From assembly GCF_900108225.1 (NCBI RefSeq), contig NZ_FNUZ01000001.1, positions 930,001 through 994,000 of the forward strand: a DNA stretch of 64,000 nt. The letters run 5' to 3'. The notes below the pieces were generated by a model. It was given only the letters and a program-made list of their open reading frames with translations, was not told where the DNA came from and did no database searches. Positions 44,503-53,149 of this stretch are shown piece by piece; the first letter of the stretch is position 1; each line of letters starts with the position of its first letter. The translations under genes and the position numbers were made by a program. Source of the stretch: Thalassococcus halodurans. GTDB lineage: Bacteria > Pseudomonadota > Alphaproteobacteria > Rhodobacterales > Rhodobacteraceae.

Positions 44503-46026
44503 TTAGGCCAGATCGTCTGGCAGAATGCTGGCGGGCAGGTTCTGGTAACAAACGGGGCGCAGGAAGCGACGGATCGCCAGCGTGCCGACCGATGTCGCAC
44601 CAAAGTTGGTCGAGGCAGGGTAAGGCCCACCGTGAACCATCGTGTCAGCCACCTCGACCCCTGTTGGGAAGCCGTTGACCAACACGCGACCAGCCTTGCG
44701 TTCCAGAACGGGCAGCAGGCGGCGCGCCAGATCGGTGTCGCCCTCATCCATATGCATGGTTGCTGTCAGCTGGCCTTCAAAGCCACGGGCCAGCGTTTCC
44801 ATTTCTTCCGGACCAGACACACGCACGACCAGACCAAGTGGGCCAAACACCTCTTCACCCAGAGCATGGTCCTGCAGGTAGTTTTCGGCGTCTGTTTCAT
44901 ACAGGTTCGGGCTGGCGTTGCGGCCTTCGCTGTCTGTGACCAGCACGGGTTTCACCGCGTTGCGGCCATCGAAACGGGTCTTGCCGTCTTTGTAGGCCTG
45001 CGCGATGCCGTCTGTCAGCATGCACTGCGTCTGAACACCTTTCAGCGCTTCGGCGGCGGCACTGACAAAGGCGTCGCCTTCAGCACCTGTTTGAACCACC
45101 GCGATACCCGGGTTGGTGCAGAACTGGCCTGCGCCCATGGTCAACGATCCGGCCCAACCTGTACCGATATCCGTACCACGCGAAGAGGCTGCGTTCGGTA
45201 GAACGAACATCGGGTTGACGGACCCCAGTTCACCAAAGAACGGGATCGGTTCGGGGCGCGCGGCGCACAGATCGAACAGCGCACGGCCACCGCCCAGCGA
45301 ACCGGTAAAGCCCACGGCCTTGATCAGCGGGTGCTGAACCAGCGCGGTGCCCACGTCACGTTTACCGCCCTGAATCAGGCTGAACACACCGGCTGGCATG
45401 CCACAGGCTTTGATCGCGGCATGAATGGCTTCGGCCACGATTTCACCGGTGCCGGGGTGGGCCGAGTGACCTTTGACGATAACAGGGCAACCAGCGGCCA
45501 GCGCGGCGGCGGTGTCTCCACCGGCGGTCGAAAACGCCAAGGGGAAGTTCGATGCACCAAAGACAGCCACAGGGCCAATCGGACGCTGCATCATAAACAG
45601 TTCGGGGCGCGGCAAAGGCTGACGATCTGGCAGCGCCGCGTCATGGCGACGGTCCAGAAATTCGCCGCTACGGATGTGCGATGCGAACAGGCGCAGCTGG
45701 CCCGTTGTGCGACCGCGTTCGCCTTCAAGCCGTGCGGCGGGAAGACCGGTTTCCGCGCTGCCGATCCATGTGATCTGCGGGCCGCGTGCCTCGATCTCGT
45801 CTGCGATTTTGTCCAGAAACGCAGCGCGGGTTTCGCGCGATGCATAGCCGTAGGTCCAGAAGGCGTCTTCTGCCGCTTGGCAGGCCTGATCCACCAGATC
45901 GGGTGTCCCGACCGAGAAATCAAAGGCGTCGCCAGTCGCAGGTTCGGAAGCAAAGGTCTGTTCGCCCGCAACCCAATTGCCCGCGATCAGATGTTTGCCG
46001 TGCGGCGTGAATGTTTCATCAAGCAT
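44503..46026 (-). CDS. 2-oxoglutarate semialdehyde-type dehydrogenase (ALDH family)
   Basis: A 507-residue NAD(P)-dependent aldehyde dehydrogenase. FFGELGSVNPMFVLP contains the general-base Glu (about 265) and MGAGQFCTNPGIAVV the catalytic Cys (about 303). VFGASNFPLAFSTAGGDTAAALA is the coenzyme-binding region in the variant typical of 2-oxoglutarate semialdehyde (2,5-dioxopentanoate) dehydrogenases. In sugar-acid pathways this step oxidises the semialdehyde to 2-oxoglutarate for the TCA cycle. It sits between the DapA-family dehydratase and the RraA-like gene, 15 bases from the former. Confidence 0.9.
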   Translation of the reverse strand: MLDETFTPHGKHLIAGNWVAGEQTFASEPATGDAFDFSVGTPDLVDQACQAAEDAFWTYGYASRETRAAFLDKIADEIEARGPQITWIGSAETGLPAARLEGERGRTTGQLRLFASHIRSGEFLDRRHDAALPDRQPLPRPELFMMQRPIGPVAVFGASNFPLAFSTAGGDTAAALAAGCPVIVKGHSAHPGTGEIVAEAIHAAIKACGMPAGVFSLIQGGKRDVGTALVQHPLIKAVGFTGSLGGGRALFDLCAARPEPIPFFGELGSVNPMFVLPNAASSRGTDIGTGWAGSLTMGAGQFCTNPGIAVVQTGAEGDAFVSAAAEALKGVQTQCMLTDGIAQAYKDGKTRFDGRNAVKPVLVTDSEGRNASPNLYETDAENYLQDHALGEEVFGPLGLVVRVSGPEEMETLARGFEGQLTATMHMDEGDTDLARRLLPVLERKAGRVLVNGFPTGVEVADTMVHGGPYPASTNFGATSVGTLAIRRFLRPVCYQNLPASILPDDLA

Positions 46027-46041
46027 GTCTTAAATCCTTTT

Positions 46042-46941
46042 TCAGATCAGGCCGTTGGCCTTTAGGAAATCACCAAGTTGGGCCTGCTGTGTGTCTGTCA
46101 GCGGCCAGGCCGATGGCGGGCGGGTCGGACCACAGTCCTGCCCCAGCGCCTGAAGCGCCGCCTTCACACCGGTCACGTTGGTGCCATTCATTTCTTCGGC
46201 GCGGATATCTTCGAACGCGCGCATTTCGCGGATCAGCTGGTTCGCGGTGTCATAGTCACCACCATCCAGTGCTGCGTGGATCGCCACCGACCGTTCCGGC
46301 CAGACGTTGATCAAACCCGAGGTAAAGCCGCGCGCGCCGACCGCGTAAAGCGGCGGGGCCCAGACCTCGGCCAGACCGCCGACCCAAACGATGGACGGAT
46401 CGCAGGCTGCTTTGGCCTCGGCTAGTTTCAGGGGGTTCGGGGTCGCCCATTTGACGCCCTTCACACCGGGGATGGCGCAAAGATCAGCAATCGCTTTGGT
46501 CCCGATGGCATCGTTGCGCAGGTACAGCATCATCGGCAAGCCGCCAGAGGCATCGGACACGGCCTTGACGTAATCAACCGTGCCGCGCGGGGCCACGAAG
46601 GGATCCGGCGGCTGGTGGATCATCAGCGCAGACGCACCGGCATCAGCCGATGCTTTGGCCAGACGGCAGGCATCGCGAATACCACGGCCAACGCCCGCCA
46701 GAACCGGCGCGCGGTCGCCGACCATGCCGCAGACCTCTGTCGCCATGGTGACAGCTTCGTCCGTGGTCAGCGCATAGAATTCGCCCGTGTTGCCGTTCAC
46801 AACAGGAATATGCATGCCCGCGCCCAGCGCACGGTCGATAATCGGGTTCAGTTTCGACGGGGCGATTTCGCCCGCGTCATCATAAGGGGTGACCAAGATG
46901 CCGGAGATACCGGTCAGGGTCTTATCAAGATCATGAGCCAT
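46042..46941 (-). CDS. DapA/NAL-family 2-keto-3-deoxy-sugar-acid dehydratase
   Basis: A 299-residue class I aldolase-fold enzyme. The Schiff-base Lys is in VKGVKWATPNP (K164) and the conserved Tyr in MMLYLRNDAIG (Y140); NGNTGEFYALTTDE is the substrate-carboxylate loop. In characterised pathways DapA-family members with this neighbourhood dehydrate L-2-keto-3-deoxyarabonate or 5-keto-4-deoxyglucarate to 2-oxoglutarate semialdehyde. The adjacent IlvD/Edd gene makes the former more likely. It is 11 bases after that gene and 15 before the dehydrogenase. Confidence 0.87.
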   Translation of the reverse strand: MAHDLDKTLTGISGILVTPYDDAGEIAPSKLNPIIDRALGAGMHIPVVNGNTGEFYALTTDEAVTMATEVCGMVGDRAPVLAGVGRGIRDACRLAKASADAGASALMIHQPPDPFVAPRGTVDYVKAVSDASGGLPMMLYLRNDAIGTKAIADLCAIPGVKGVKWATPNPLKLAEAKAACDPSIVWVGGLAEVWAPPLYAVGARGFTSGLINVWPERSVAIHAALDGGDYDTANQLIREMRAFEDIRAEEMNGTNVTGVKAALQALGQDCGPTRPPSAWPLTDTQQAQLGDFLKANGLI

Positions 46942-46952
46942 CTGCGGTCTCC

Positions 46953-48695
46953 TCAGAAAATATCGGGCTCGCCTGCGACCTTGCCAAAGCCGCGTTCGAG
47001 GTAGTCAAAGTCACAACCCTTGTCGGCTTGCAGAACGTGTTTCGAGAACATCCAGCCATAGCCGCGTTCGAAACGGGGTTCGGGCGGTGTCCAGGCCGCG
47101 CGGCGCTTTTCCAGCTCTTCTTCATCGACCAGCATGTCGAGCGTCCGGTTCGGCACGTCCAGTTTGACGATGTCACCGGTTTTCAATAGCGCGAGCGGAC
47201 CGCCGACAAAGGATTCCGGCGCAACGTGCAAAACGCAGGCGCCATAGGACGTGCCGGACATCCGCGCGTCGGAAATACGCAGCATGTCACGGTGACCCTG
47301 TTTGATCAGCGCCTTGGGGATCGGCAGCATGCCCCATTCCGGCATACCCGGACCGCCCTGCGGACCTGCGTTACGCAGAACCATGATTGTATCCGGCGTG
47401 ACTTCGGCGTTTTCGTCGTCAACGAAGGCCTTCATTTCGGGGTAGCTGTCAAAGACCACGGCCGGGCCTTCGTGCTGGTAGTATTTGGGGTTGCAGGCAG
47501 CAGGTTTGATCACCGCGCCATCGGGGCAAAGGTTGCCGCGCAGCAGGGCAAGCGAGCCTTCGTGATACACAGGGTTCGACAGCGGGCGAATGACGTCGTC
47601 GTTATAGACCTCGGCCCCTTCAAGGTTTTCACCCATCGTTTTGCCGTTCACTGTCATACAGTCGGTGTGCAGGCGTTCCTCAAGCTGCTTCATCAGGGCG
47701 CGCAGACCGCCTGCATAGAAGAAATCTTCCATCAGGTAATCTTTGCCCGACGGACGCACGTTCGCGATCAGTGGCGTGGTGCGGCCCAGCGCATCCAGAT
47801 CATCCAGCGTGAAATCAACGCCCGCGCGACGCGCCATGGCGATCAGGTGAACAACCGCGTTGGTGGAACAGCCCGTGGCCATCGCCGTGATCGCGGCGTT
47901 CTGGACGGCTTCGCGTGTCACGATCTTGTCCGGTGTCAGTTCCTCGCGGACCATATCGACGATACGGCGACCGCAGTCTGCCGACATCCGCTGGTGGCCC
48001 GAATCGACGGCAGGGATCGACGACGCACCTGGTAGCGTCAGACCCATCGCATCGGTGATCGCCGTCATGGTCGAAGCCGTGCCCATGGTCATACATGTGC
48101 CTGCAGAACGCGCGATGCCGCCTTGGATACCAAGCCACTCTTCGTCGGTGATATTGCCCGCGCGGCGTTCGTCCCAATATTTCCACGCGTCCGAGCCGGA
48201 ACCGAGGATCTTGCCCGCATAGTGGCCGCGCATCATCGGACCGGCAGGTAGGTAGATCATCGGAATGCCAGCGGTCAGCGCGCCCATCACCAGACCCGGT
48301 GTAGTCTTGTCACAACCGCCCATCAGAACAACGCCGTCAAACGGGTGCGACCGGATCATTTCCTCGACTTCCATGGCCAGCATGTTGCGATAGAGCATCG
48401 AGGTCGGCTTGGTGAACGATTCGTCGACAGACAGCGACGGCATCTCAACGCCCAGACCACCGGCCTGCGCCACGCCGCGCTTCACATCCTGCGCGCGTTC
48501 GCGGAAGTGGCTGTGGCACGAATTGATCTCGGACCATGTGTTCAGAATGCCGATAATCGGCTTTCCGCGGAACTCTTCTTCGGAAAAGCCCAACTGCATC
48601 ATCCGCGAACGATGGCCGAACGACCGCAAATCATCCGGCGCGAACCAGCGGTCGCTCCGCAATCCCCCGGCAGGCTTTTTGTCCGACTCTGACAT
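46953..48695 (-). CDS. IlvD/Edd-family sugar-acid dehydratase (arabinonate dehydratase-like)
   Basis: A 580-residue iron-sulfur dehydratase. The cluster-binding cysteines are C60 (SEINSCHSHF), C128 (LMGGCDKTTPG) and C201 (SAGTCMTMGTAST); ISDARMSGTSYGACVLHVAPE is the C-terminal active-site segment. Size and cysteine spacing match L-arabinonate/D-xylonate dehydratases rather than IlvD of branched-chain synthesis (about 560-615 but different head). It is expected to turn an aldonate into a 2-keto-3-deoxy acid. It is the first gene of the leftward operon; the ATG follows GGAG and lies under the LacI-type operator. Confidence 0.88.
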   Translation of the reverse strand: MSESDKKPAGGLRSDRWFAPDDLRSFGHRSRMMQLGFSEEEFRGKPIIGILNTWSEINSCHSHFRERAQDVKRGVAQAGGLGVEMPSLSVDESFTKPTSMLYRNMLAMEVEEMIRSHPFDGVVLMGGCDKTTPGLVMGALTAGIPMIYLPAGPMMRGHYAGKILGSGSDAWKYWDERRAGNITDEEWLGIQGGIARSAGTCMTMGTASTMTAITDAMGLTLPGASSIPAVDSGHQRMSADCGRRIVDMVREELTPDKIVTREAVQNAAITAMATGCSTNAVVHLIAMARRAGVDFTLDDLDALGRTTPLIANVRPSGKDYLMEDFFYAGGLRALMKQLEERLHTDCMTVNGKTMGENLEGAEVYNDDVIRPLSNPVYHEGSLALLRGNLCPDGAVIKPAACNPKYYQHEGPAVVFDSYPEMKAFVDDENAEVTPDTIMVLRNAGPQGGPGMPEWGMLPIPKALIKQGHRDMLRISDARMSGTSYGACVLHVAPESFVGGPLALLKTGDIVKLDVPNRTLDMLVDEEELEKRRAAWTPPEPRFERGYGWMFSKHVLQADKGCDFDYLERGFGKVAGEPDIF

Positions 48696-48731
48696 GATCG
48701 ATCTCCAAATGACGCAAATTTCTGACACTTG

Positions 48732-48745
48732 TGTATGCGCATACA
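48732..48745. promoter_or_regulatory. LacI-type operator 1 (perfect palindrome) in the sugar-acid dehydratase promoter
   Basis: TGTATGCGCATACA is a perfect 14-base palindrome with the central CG usual for LacI/GalR sites. On the leftward strand it overlaps the spacer and -10 that follow TTGACG (48759-48754). It is therefore placed to block the IlvD-DapA-ALDH-RraA operon. Confidence 0.75.
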
Positions 48746-48807
48746 TAAATAAACGTCAACGCGAAACAGCAGCGCGGGACGCAACAATTATTGAATTAAA
48801 ACTTTGC

Positions 48808-48836
48808 TTGACAGGTATAGTCGAGTCGTGATCAAC
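48808..48836 (+). promoter_or_regulatory. Candidate promoter of the tctC-tctB-tctA-lacI operon
   Basis: A perfect TTGACA followed 17 bases later by ATCAAC, a weak -10. Operator 2 starts six bases downstream, so a bound repressor would cover the transcription start. Confidence 0.45.
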
Positions 48837-48840
48837 AAAA

Positions 48841-48856
48841 ATGTATGCGCATTCAT
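48841..48856. promoter_or_regulatory. LacI-type operator 2 in the tct promoter
   Basis: ATGTATGCGCATTCAT differs from operator 1 in one base within the shared 14, and has matching A/T flanks (AAA ... TTT). The 110-base centre-to-centre distance (about ten and a half helical turns) would allow a looped tetramer or two independent sites. Confidence 0.7.
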
Positions 48857-48928
48857 TTACGCATCCGGACGGGTCCCACACACCCGAAACCTGATCTTTC
48901 GCCGCATCGCGGCCCTTGGGAGGAAACC

Positions 48929-49978
48929 ATGAAACTTACACGCAGAACCCTTCTTGCTGCCGTATCGGCAACAGCGCTTCTGGCGCAGCCGGTCACAGCA
49001 TTCGCACAGGACCTGCCCCGCAATATCCGTATGGTGATCGGTTCGACATCGACCGGCGGTGACACCTACCAGAACTCGGCCATCGTTGCCGAAGCGCTGT
49101 CCGAAAAGCTGGGCGTGAACATCAAAGTCGACGCCGTCGGTTCATCCGAAGGCTTTAAGGCGCTGAGCCGTGACAAGCGCGGCACAACCATCATGATCTT
49201 CCACGATCAGGCGTATCTGGGGAACCTTTATGGCCGTCAGGGCTATGACGATCCGTTCGAAAACTACGCCGTTGGCCCGACCGTCGCGATCAACCCGGGC
49301 AATGCCTATCTGGTGCCAGCAAACAGCCCCTACCAGTCGATGGAAGACATCCTGAAAGCCGCTGAAGCAGGCACAAAGGTTCGCGTGGCGATCCAGCCGG
49401 GCGGCGTGTCTGAAATCGGTTTCTCGGCGATGAAAAACGCGGCCAAAGTGCGCGCACCGGGTTCCGAGGAAAACATCGTCGCGGTCAACACCGGTTCGCA
49501 GTCTGACAAGAACCAAGCGATGTGGGACGGCCTTGCAGACGTGATCAACGGCTCGATCCAGGCGAACGAACAGTTCACACAGTTGTCGGCAGACGACCAG
49601 AAAGCCATGCGCTTTGTCTGGATCACAGCGCGCCCCGCAACCTTGGGCCAAGCGCCTGAGGCAGGCATGGGCGGCACCACACGTGACGACATGCTGGCAT
49701 ATGCCAGCCCGCAGACAAGCGTGACACTGGACGGCACCGAAGATTTCACCTTCGACAAGGAATTCTTCATGCTGTTCAACAAAGACATGGATCCGGCCAT
49801 CGCGGAAAAGATCGACACAGCCCTGAGCGAGATTTTCGCAGAAGGCGCCATTCAGGAACGCCAGAAAGCGTCGTTCTTTATTCCGAACTATCTGTCCATC
49901 AAGGATGCGAACGAGCATCTTCTGAAAAAGCGTAACACCTACGGCAAGGTTATCGCGGACATCACCGGCGAATCCTGA
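48929..49978 (+). CDS. Tripartite tricarboxylate transporter substrate-binding protein (TctC family)
   Basis: A 349-residue periplasmic binding protein. The signal has a twin-arginine-like start (MKLTRRTLLAAVSATALLAQ), so Tat or Sec export is possible. The mature domain has the TctC layout: IRMVIGSTSTGGDTYQNSAIVAEAL, VDAVGSSEGFKAL, and the ligand-binding region AYLVPANSPYQSMEDILKAA. TctC proteins capture carboxylates for the TctAB channel; here a sugar acid is inferred from the adjacent operon. A hairpin separates it from tctB, typical of a highly expressed binding protein. Confidence 0.9.
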   Translation: MKLTRRTLLAAVSATALLAQPVTAFAQDLPRNIRMVIGSTSTGGDTYQNSAIVAEALSEKLGVNIKVDAVGSSEGFKALSRDKRGTTIMIFHDQAYLGNLYGRQGYDDPFENYAVGPTVAINPGNAYLVPANSPYQSMEDILKAAEAGTKVRVAIQPGGVSEIGFSAMKNAAKVRAPGSEENIVAVNTGSQSDKNQAMWDGLADVINGSIQANEQFTQLSADDQKAMRFVWITARPATLGQAPEAGMGGTTRDDMLAYASPQTSVTLDGTEDFTFDKEFFMLFNKDMDPAIAEKIDTALSEIFAEGAIQERQKASFFIPNYLSIKDANEHLLKKRNTYGKVIADITGES

Positions 49979-50002
49979 TCCTTGATCAGGTGAAAATCAG
50001 GT

Positions 50003-50024
50003 CCCGGCCGGGTTTCTGGCCGGG
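50003..50024 (+). other. Hairpin between tctC and tctB
   Basis: CCCGGCC, an eight-base loop and GGCCGGG with no T-run. It probably stabilises the tctC message or partly attenuates the membrane subunits, giving more binding protein than channel. Confidence 0.5.
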
Positions 50025-50054
50025 GCCGTTGTGCTTACTTTCAGGGAGGTAACC

Positions 50055-50474
50055 ATGGGTCAGCTTACCCAGGTCACGATCGATTTCGAAACGTCCCATC
50101 TGCTTTTCCCCACTATCATTGCCTGCGTGCTTGGCCTGCTGGGTCTGGCCATCGTGATCCGTGATCGCGCCAAGATCGCGACGGCTGGCACATATTGGAG
50201 CGGGATTTGGCAGAGCATGGACAAGCCCCGCTTTCTTGGCACGATCGTGCTGACCTTGCTGTACTTTTCCCTGATGGTTCCGGTGGGCGACATCTGGCCC
50301 AACACAGGCCGCGGCTTTCTGTTCTGCTCCATCCCGTTTGTGTTCCTGACCGGCCTTCTTTTCATGCACGAGCGGACGATAAAATCGATCCTGCCACTGG
50401 CTGTCGTGTCGCTCGTCGGCCCTGTTTTCGTGTGGTGGCTGTTCACCTACCCGCTGTTCCTGACCCTTCCCTGA
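50055..50474 (+). CDS. Tripartite tricarboxylate transporter small membrane subunit (TctB family)
   Basis: A 139-residue membrane protein with four hydrophobic segments (LLFPTIIACVLGLLGLAIVI, FLGTIVLTLLYFSLMVPVG, GFLFCSIPFVFLTGLLF, LPLAVVSLVGPVFVWWLF). The length and four-helix plan are those of TctB. The ATG is preceded by GGGAGG. It lies between the binding protein and the 12-helix subunit, which starts 12 bases after it. Confidence 0.88.
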   Translation: MGQLTQVTIDFETSHLLFPTIIACVLGLLGLAIVIRDRAKIATAGTYWSGIWQSMDKPRFLGTIVLTLLYFSLMVPVGDIWPNTGRGFLFCSIPFVFLTGLLFMHERTIKSILPLAVVSLVGPVFVWWLFTYPLFLTLP

Positions 50475-50486
50475 GGCGCAAAGTTC

Positions 50487-51980
50487 ATGTTCGAGATCCT
50501 TACCCCCATGTTCCTGTCGCTGATCGTTGGCGGCACTCTGATCGGCATCATCTTTGGCGCAATCCCCGGTATGACCGCGACCATGGCTGTCGCCGTATGT
50601 TTGCCGCTGACCTACTCGCTTGGTCTGGAAAACGGTCTGGCGCTGCTTTTGGGCCTATATGTCGGCGGCATTTCAGGCGGCCTTGTGCCCGCGATCCTGC
50701 TGGGCATTCCCGGCACGCCATCGTCGATTACCACCACCTTTGACGGCTACCCCATGGCCAAAAGGGGAGAGGGCGAAAAGGCGCTGCGGATCGGCATCGT
50801 GTCGTCCTTTGTGGGCGGCATCATCAGCCTTGCGATCCTGTGGCTGTTTGCACCCACGCTGGCGGACTTTGCGATCAAGTTTTCCTACGTTGAAAAGTTC
50901 CTGATCATCTTCTTTGCCCTGACCGTCATGGCGGCGCTGTCCTCGGACATGTTGCTGGGCATTTTCTCGGGCGTACTGGGGATTTTCGTGGCGCTGATCG
51001 GCACCTACGACATCACCAAAGGCGGCAACGGCAACATGCGCCTTGTGCCACCGGGAACGGAATACTGGCTCGACAGCGGCTTTTCCTTGCTGCCCGTTCT
51101 GATCGGCCTGTTCGGCTTAGCGGCCATCCTTGAGCAGGCAGAGATTGGTGTTCCGAAGGGCCATTCGCTGGACGAAATCGATGTGGGCAAAAAGTCCGGC
51201 TTTTCGTTTTCGATCTTCAAAGGCCAGTCCGTAAACCTGACACGCTCGTCGCTGATCGGAACATTCGTGGGCATTCTGCCCGGCGTTGGCGGCTCTGCTG
51301 CGTCGATCATTTCCTACACCAACGCCAAAACCTTTTCGAAGACCCCCGAAAACTTTGGCAAGGGCGAACCCGCAGGCATCATGGCGTCGGAATCCGGCAA
51401 CAACGGTCTGACAGGTGGTGCGTTGGTGCCCCTGTTGTCATTGGGTATTCCGGGCGACTCGACAACGGCCTTGCTGATCGGGGCGTTCACGCTTCAGGGC
51501 ATTCAGGTGGGTCCGCTGTTTATCGGCAACAACCCCGGTACGTGGGATGCCATGATCATCGCTATGCTGATCGCCAACATCGCGATGCTGGTCATGATGT
51601 ATGTGGCGATCCGCTACTTTGCGCTGGTCGTGACCATCCCCAAGCACATCCTGTTCCCAGTCATCCTGATGATGTGCGTGATTGGCGCTTATACGATCAA
51701 CTACGGCATCATGTTCGATGTCTGGACGCTGCTAATCTTTGGCCTGTTCGGCTGGCTGGTCGTGAAGCTGAAACTAGAGGTCGCGCCTTTCATTATCGGC
51801 TTCATCCTCGGGCCCTCGGCCGAAGTCTATTTCGTCAAAAGTCTGGAAAGCTTCGGCGACGTCACGATCTTCATCACCAAAAGCTGGATCGCGGTTGTTC
51901 TTTGGCTGTTGATCATCGGATCGGTGACTGGGTCGATCATGTTGTCGCGGCGTGCGAAACAGAATGCAGCGACCAGCTAA
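50487..51980 (+). CDS. Tripartite tricarboxylate transporter large membrane subunit (TctA family)
   Basis: A 497-residue transporter with about 12 membrane helices. Family signatures: LIVGGTLIGIIFGAIPGMTATMAV, GIPGTPSSITTTFDGYPMAKRGEGEKAL, LPGVGGSAASIISYTNAK and NNGLTGGALVPLLSLGIPGDSTTALLIGAF. It carries the substrate across the inner membrane, driven by an ion gradient. The gene is followed after 40 bases by the lacI-type regulator, likely in the same transcript. Confidence 0.94.
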   Translation: MFEILTPMFLSLIVGGTLIGIIFGAIPGMTATMAVAVCLPLTYSLGLENGLALLLGLYVGGISGGLVPAILLGIPGTPSSITTTFDGYPMAKRGEGEKALRIGIVSSFVGGIISLAILWLFAPTLADFAIKFSYVEKFLIIFFALTVMAALSSDMLLGIFSGVLGIFVALIGTYDITKGGNGNMRLVPPGTEYWLDSGFSLLPVLIGLFGLAAILEQAEIGVPKGHSLDEIDVGKKSGFSFSIFKGQSVNLTRSSLIGTFVGILPGVGGSAASIISYTNAKTFSKTPENFGKGEPAGIMASESGNNGLTGGALVPLLSLGIPGDSTTALLIGAFTLQGIQVGPLFIGNNPGTWDAMIIAMLIANIAMLVMMYVAIRYFALVVTIPKHILFPVILMMCVIGAYTINYGIMFDVWTLLIFGLFGWLVVKLKLEVAPFIIGFILGPSAEVYFVKSLESFGDVTIFITKSWIAVVLWLLIIGSVTGSIMLSRRAKQNAATS

Positions 51981-52019
51981 ATCTTGTATTCGGGGGCGGA
52001 AATCAGAACTATATCGCTC

Positions 52020-53054
52020 ATGGATCAGACAAAAGACACCCGGCCCGAGGCCAGTGAAAAGCGCCAGCGCGGCGTCACAATGGAGACCGTCGGCCGTATG
52101 GCCGGCGTGTCTCAGGTTACGGTGTCGCGGGCGCTGAGCGACCCGTCCAAGGTCTCCGCCAAGACGATGCGCAAAATCCAAGACGCCATCGCGGCGACCG
52201 GCTTTGTGCCGAACGCCATCGCGGGGGCGCTTGCGTCAAACAAAAGCAAACTGATCACGGCGCTGGTGCCGTCGATCACCAACATCGTCTATTCCTCGAT
52301 GATCCGGTCTTTCAGCCTGCGGATGCGGGAAGAGGGCTATCAGATCTTGCTCTCTGAGACCGGATTTGACCCCGAAGACGAAGAGGTCGCGATTGCCGCC
52401 CACCTGTCGCGTCGCCCGGATGCACTATTGCTGACAGGTATCCATCATTCGGCACAGGCACGCCGGATGCTTCTGGCCTCTGGTCTGCCGGTGGTCGAGG
52501 TTTGGGATTACACGGATTCCCCCATCGATATGTGTGTGGGCTTCCGTCACGCCGAAACGGGCTATGCCGCCGCGGACTATGCGATCGAGCGCGGCTACAC
52601 CAAGGCCGCCACCATCGCGGCAGGTGACGAACGCGCGCTGCGCCGCAAGGATGCTTTCAAATCCCGCTACGAACAGAAAACAGGCAGCTCGGTTCTGGAA
52701 ATGAACTTTGAATCCAACGCGACACTGGCACGGGGCCGCGAAGGGCTGGCGGCGCTGTTGGACAAGGGCTTTGACACCGGTCTGATCTTTTGCAGTTCGG
52801 ATATTCTGGCCCACGGCGTGATTATCGAGGCCACAGCACGAGGCATGCGCATCCCCGAAGATGTTGCCGTGATCGGTTTCGGCGATCAGGAATTCGCCGC
52901 AGACGTCGAACCGTCGATCACCACGATCAAGGTCGACCGCGAAGCCTTCGGCAGCGCCGCTGCCGATGTGTTGCTGGCGCGCTTTCACGGGGAAACCGTC
53001 GAAGAGCCGGAAATCGACCTGGGATTTGAAATCATCCGCCGGAAATCTGCGTAA
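52020..53054 (+). CDS. LacI-family transcriptional regulator
   Basis: A 344-residue repressor. After a 19-residue polar extension (DQTKDTRPEASEKRQRG) comes the helix-turn-helix METVGRMAGVSQVTVSRALSDPSKVS (about 21-46), then the hinge helix (FVPNAIAGALASNKSKLI) and a sugar-binding-protein-like effector domain. It is the last gene of the tct operon and the only LacI protein in the window, so it is the probable ligand-responsive repressor binding the two palindromes in the divergent promoter. The effector is probably the transported acid or its first keto product. Confidence 0.92.
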   Translation: MDQTKDTRPEASEKRQRGVTMETVGRMAGVSQVTVSRALSDPSKVSAKTMRKIQDAIAATGFVPNAIAGALASNKSKLITALVPSITNIVYSSMIRSFSLRMREEGYQILLSETGFDPEDEEVAIAAHLSRRPDALLLTGIHHSAQARRMLLASGLPVVEVWDYTDSPIDMCVGFRHAETGYAAADYAIERGYTKAATIAAGDERALRRKDAFKSRYEQKTGSSVLEMNFESNATLARGREGLAALLDKGFDTGLIFCSSDILAHGVIIEATARGMRIPEDVAVIGFGDQEFAADVEPSITTIKVDREAFGSAAADVLLARFHGETVEEPEIDLGFEIIRRKSA

Positions 53055-53149
53055 CGGGTTACAGGCCGCATGAAGCCCGCAGAATACTAGCGCTGGCACA
53101 TATAAACCAATTAGGCTAAAGGCGACGCTTCACTAGGAAAGTAGCACCC

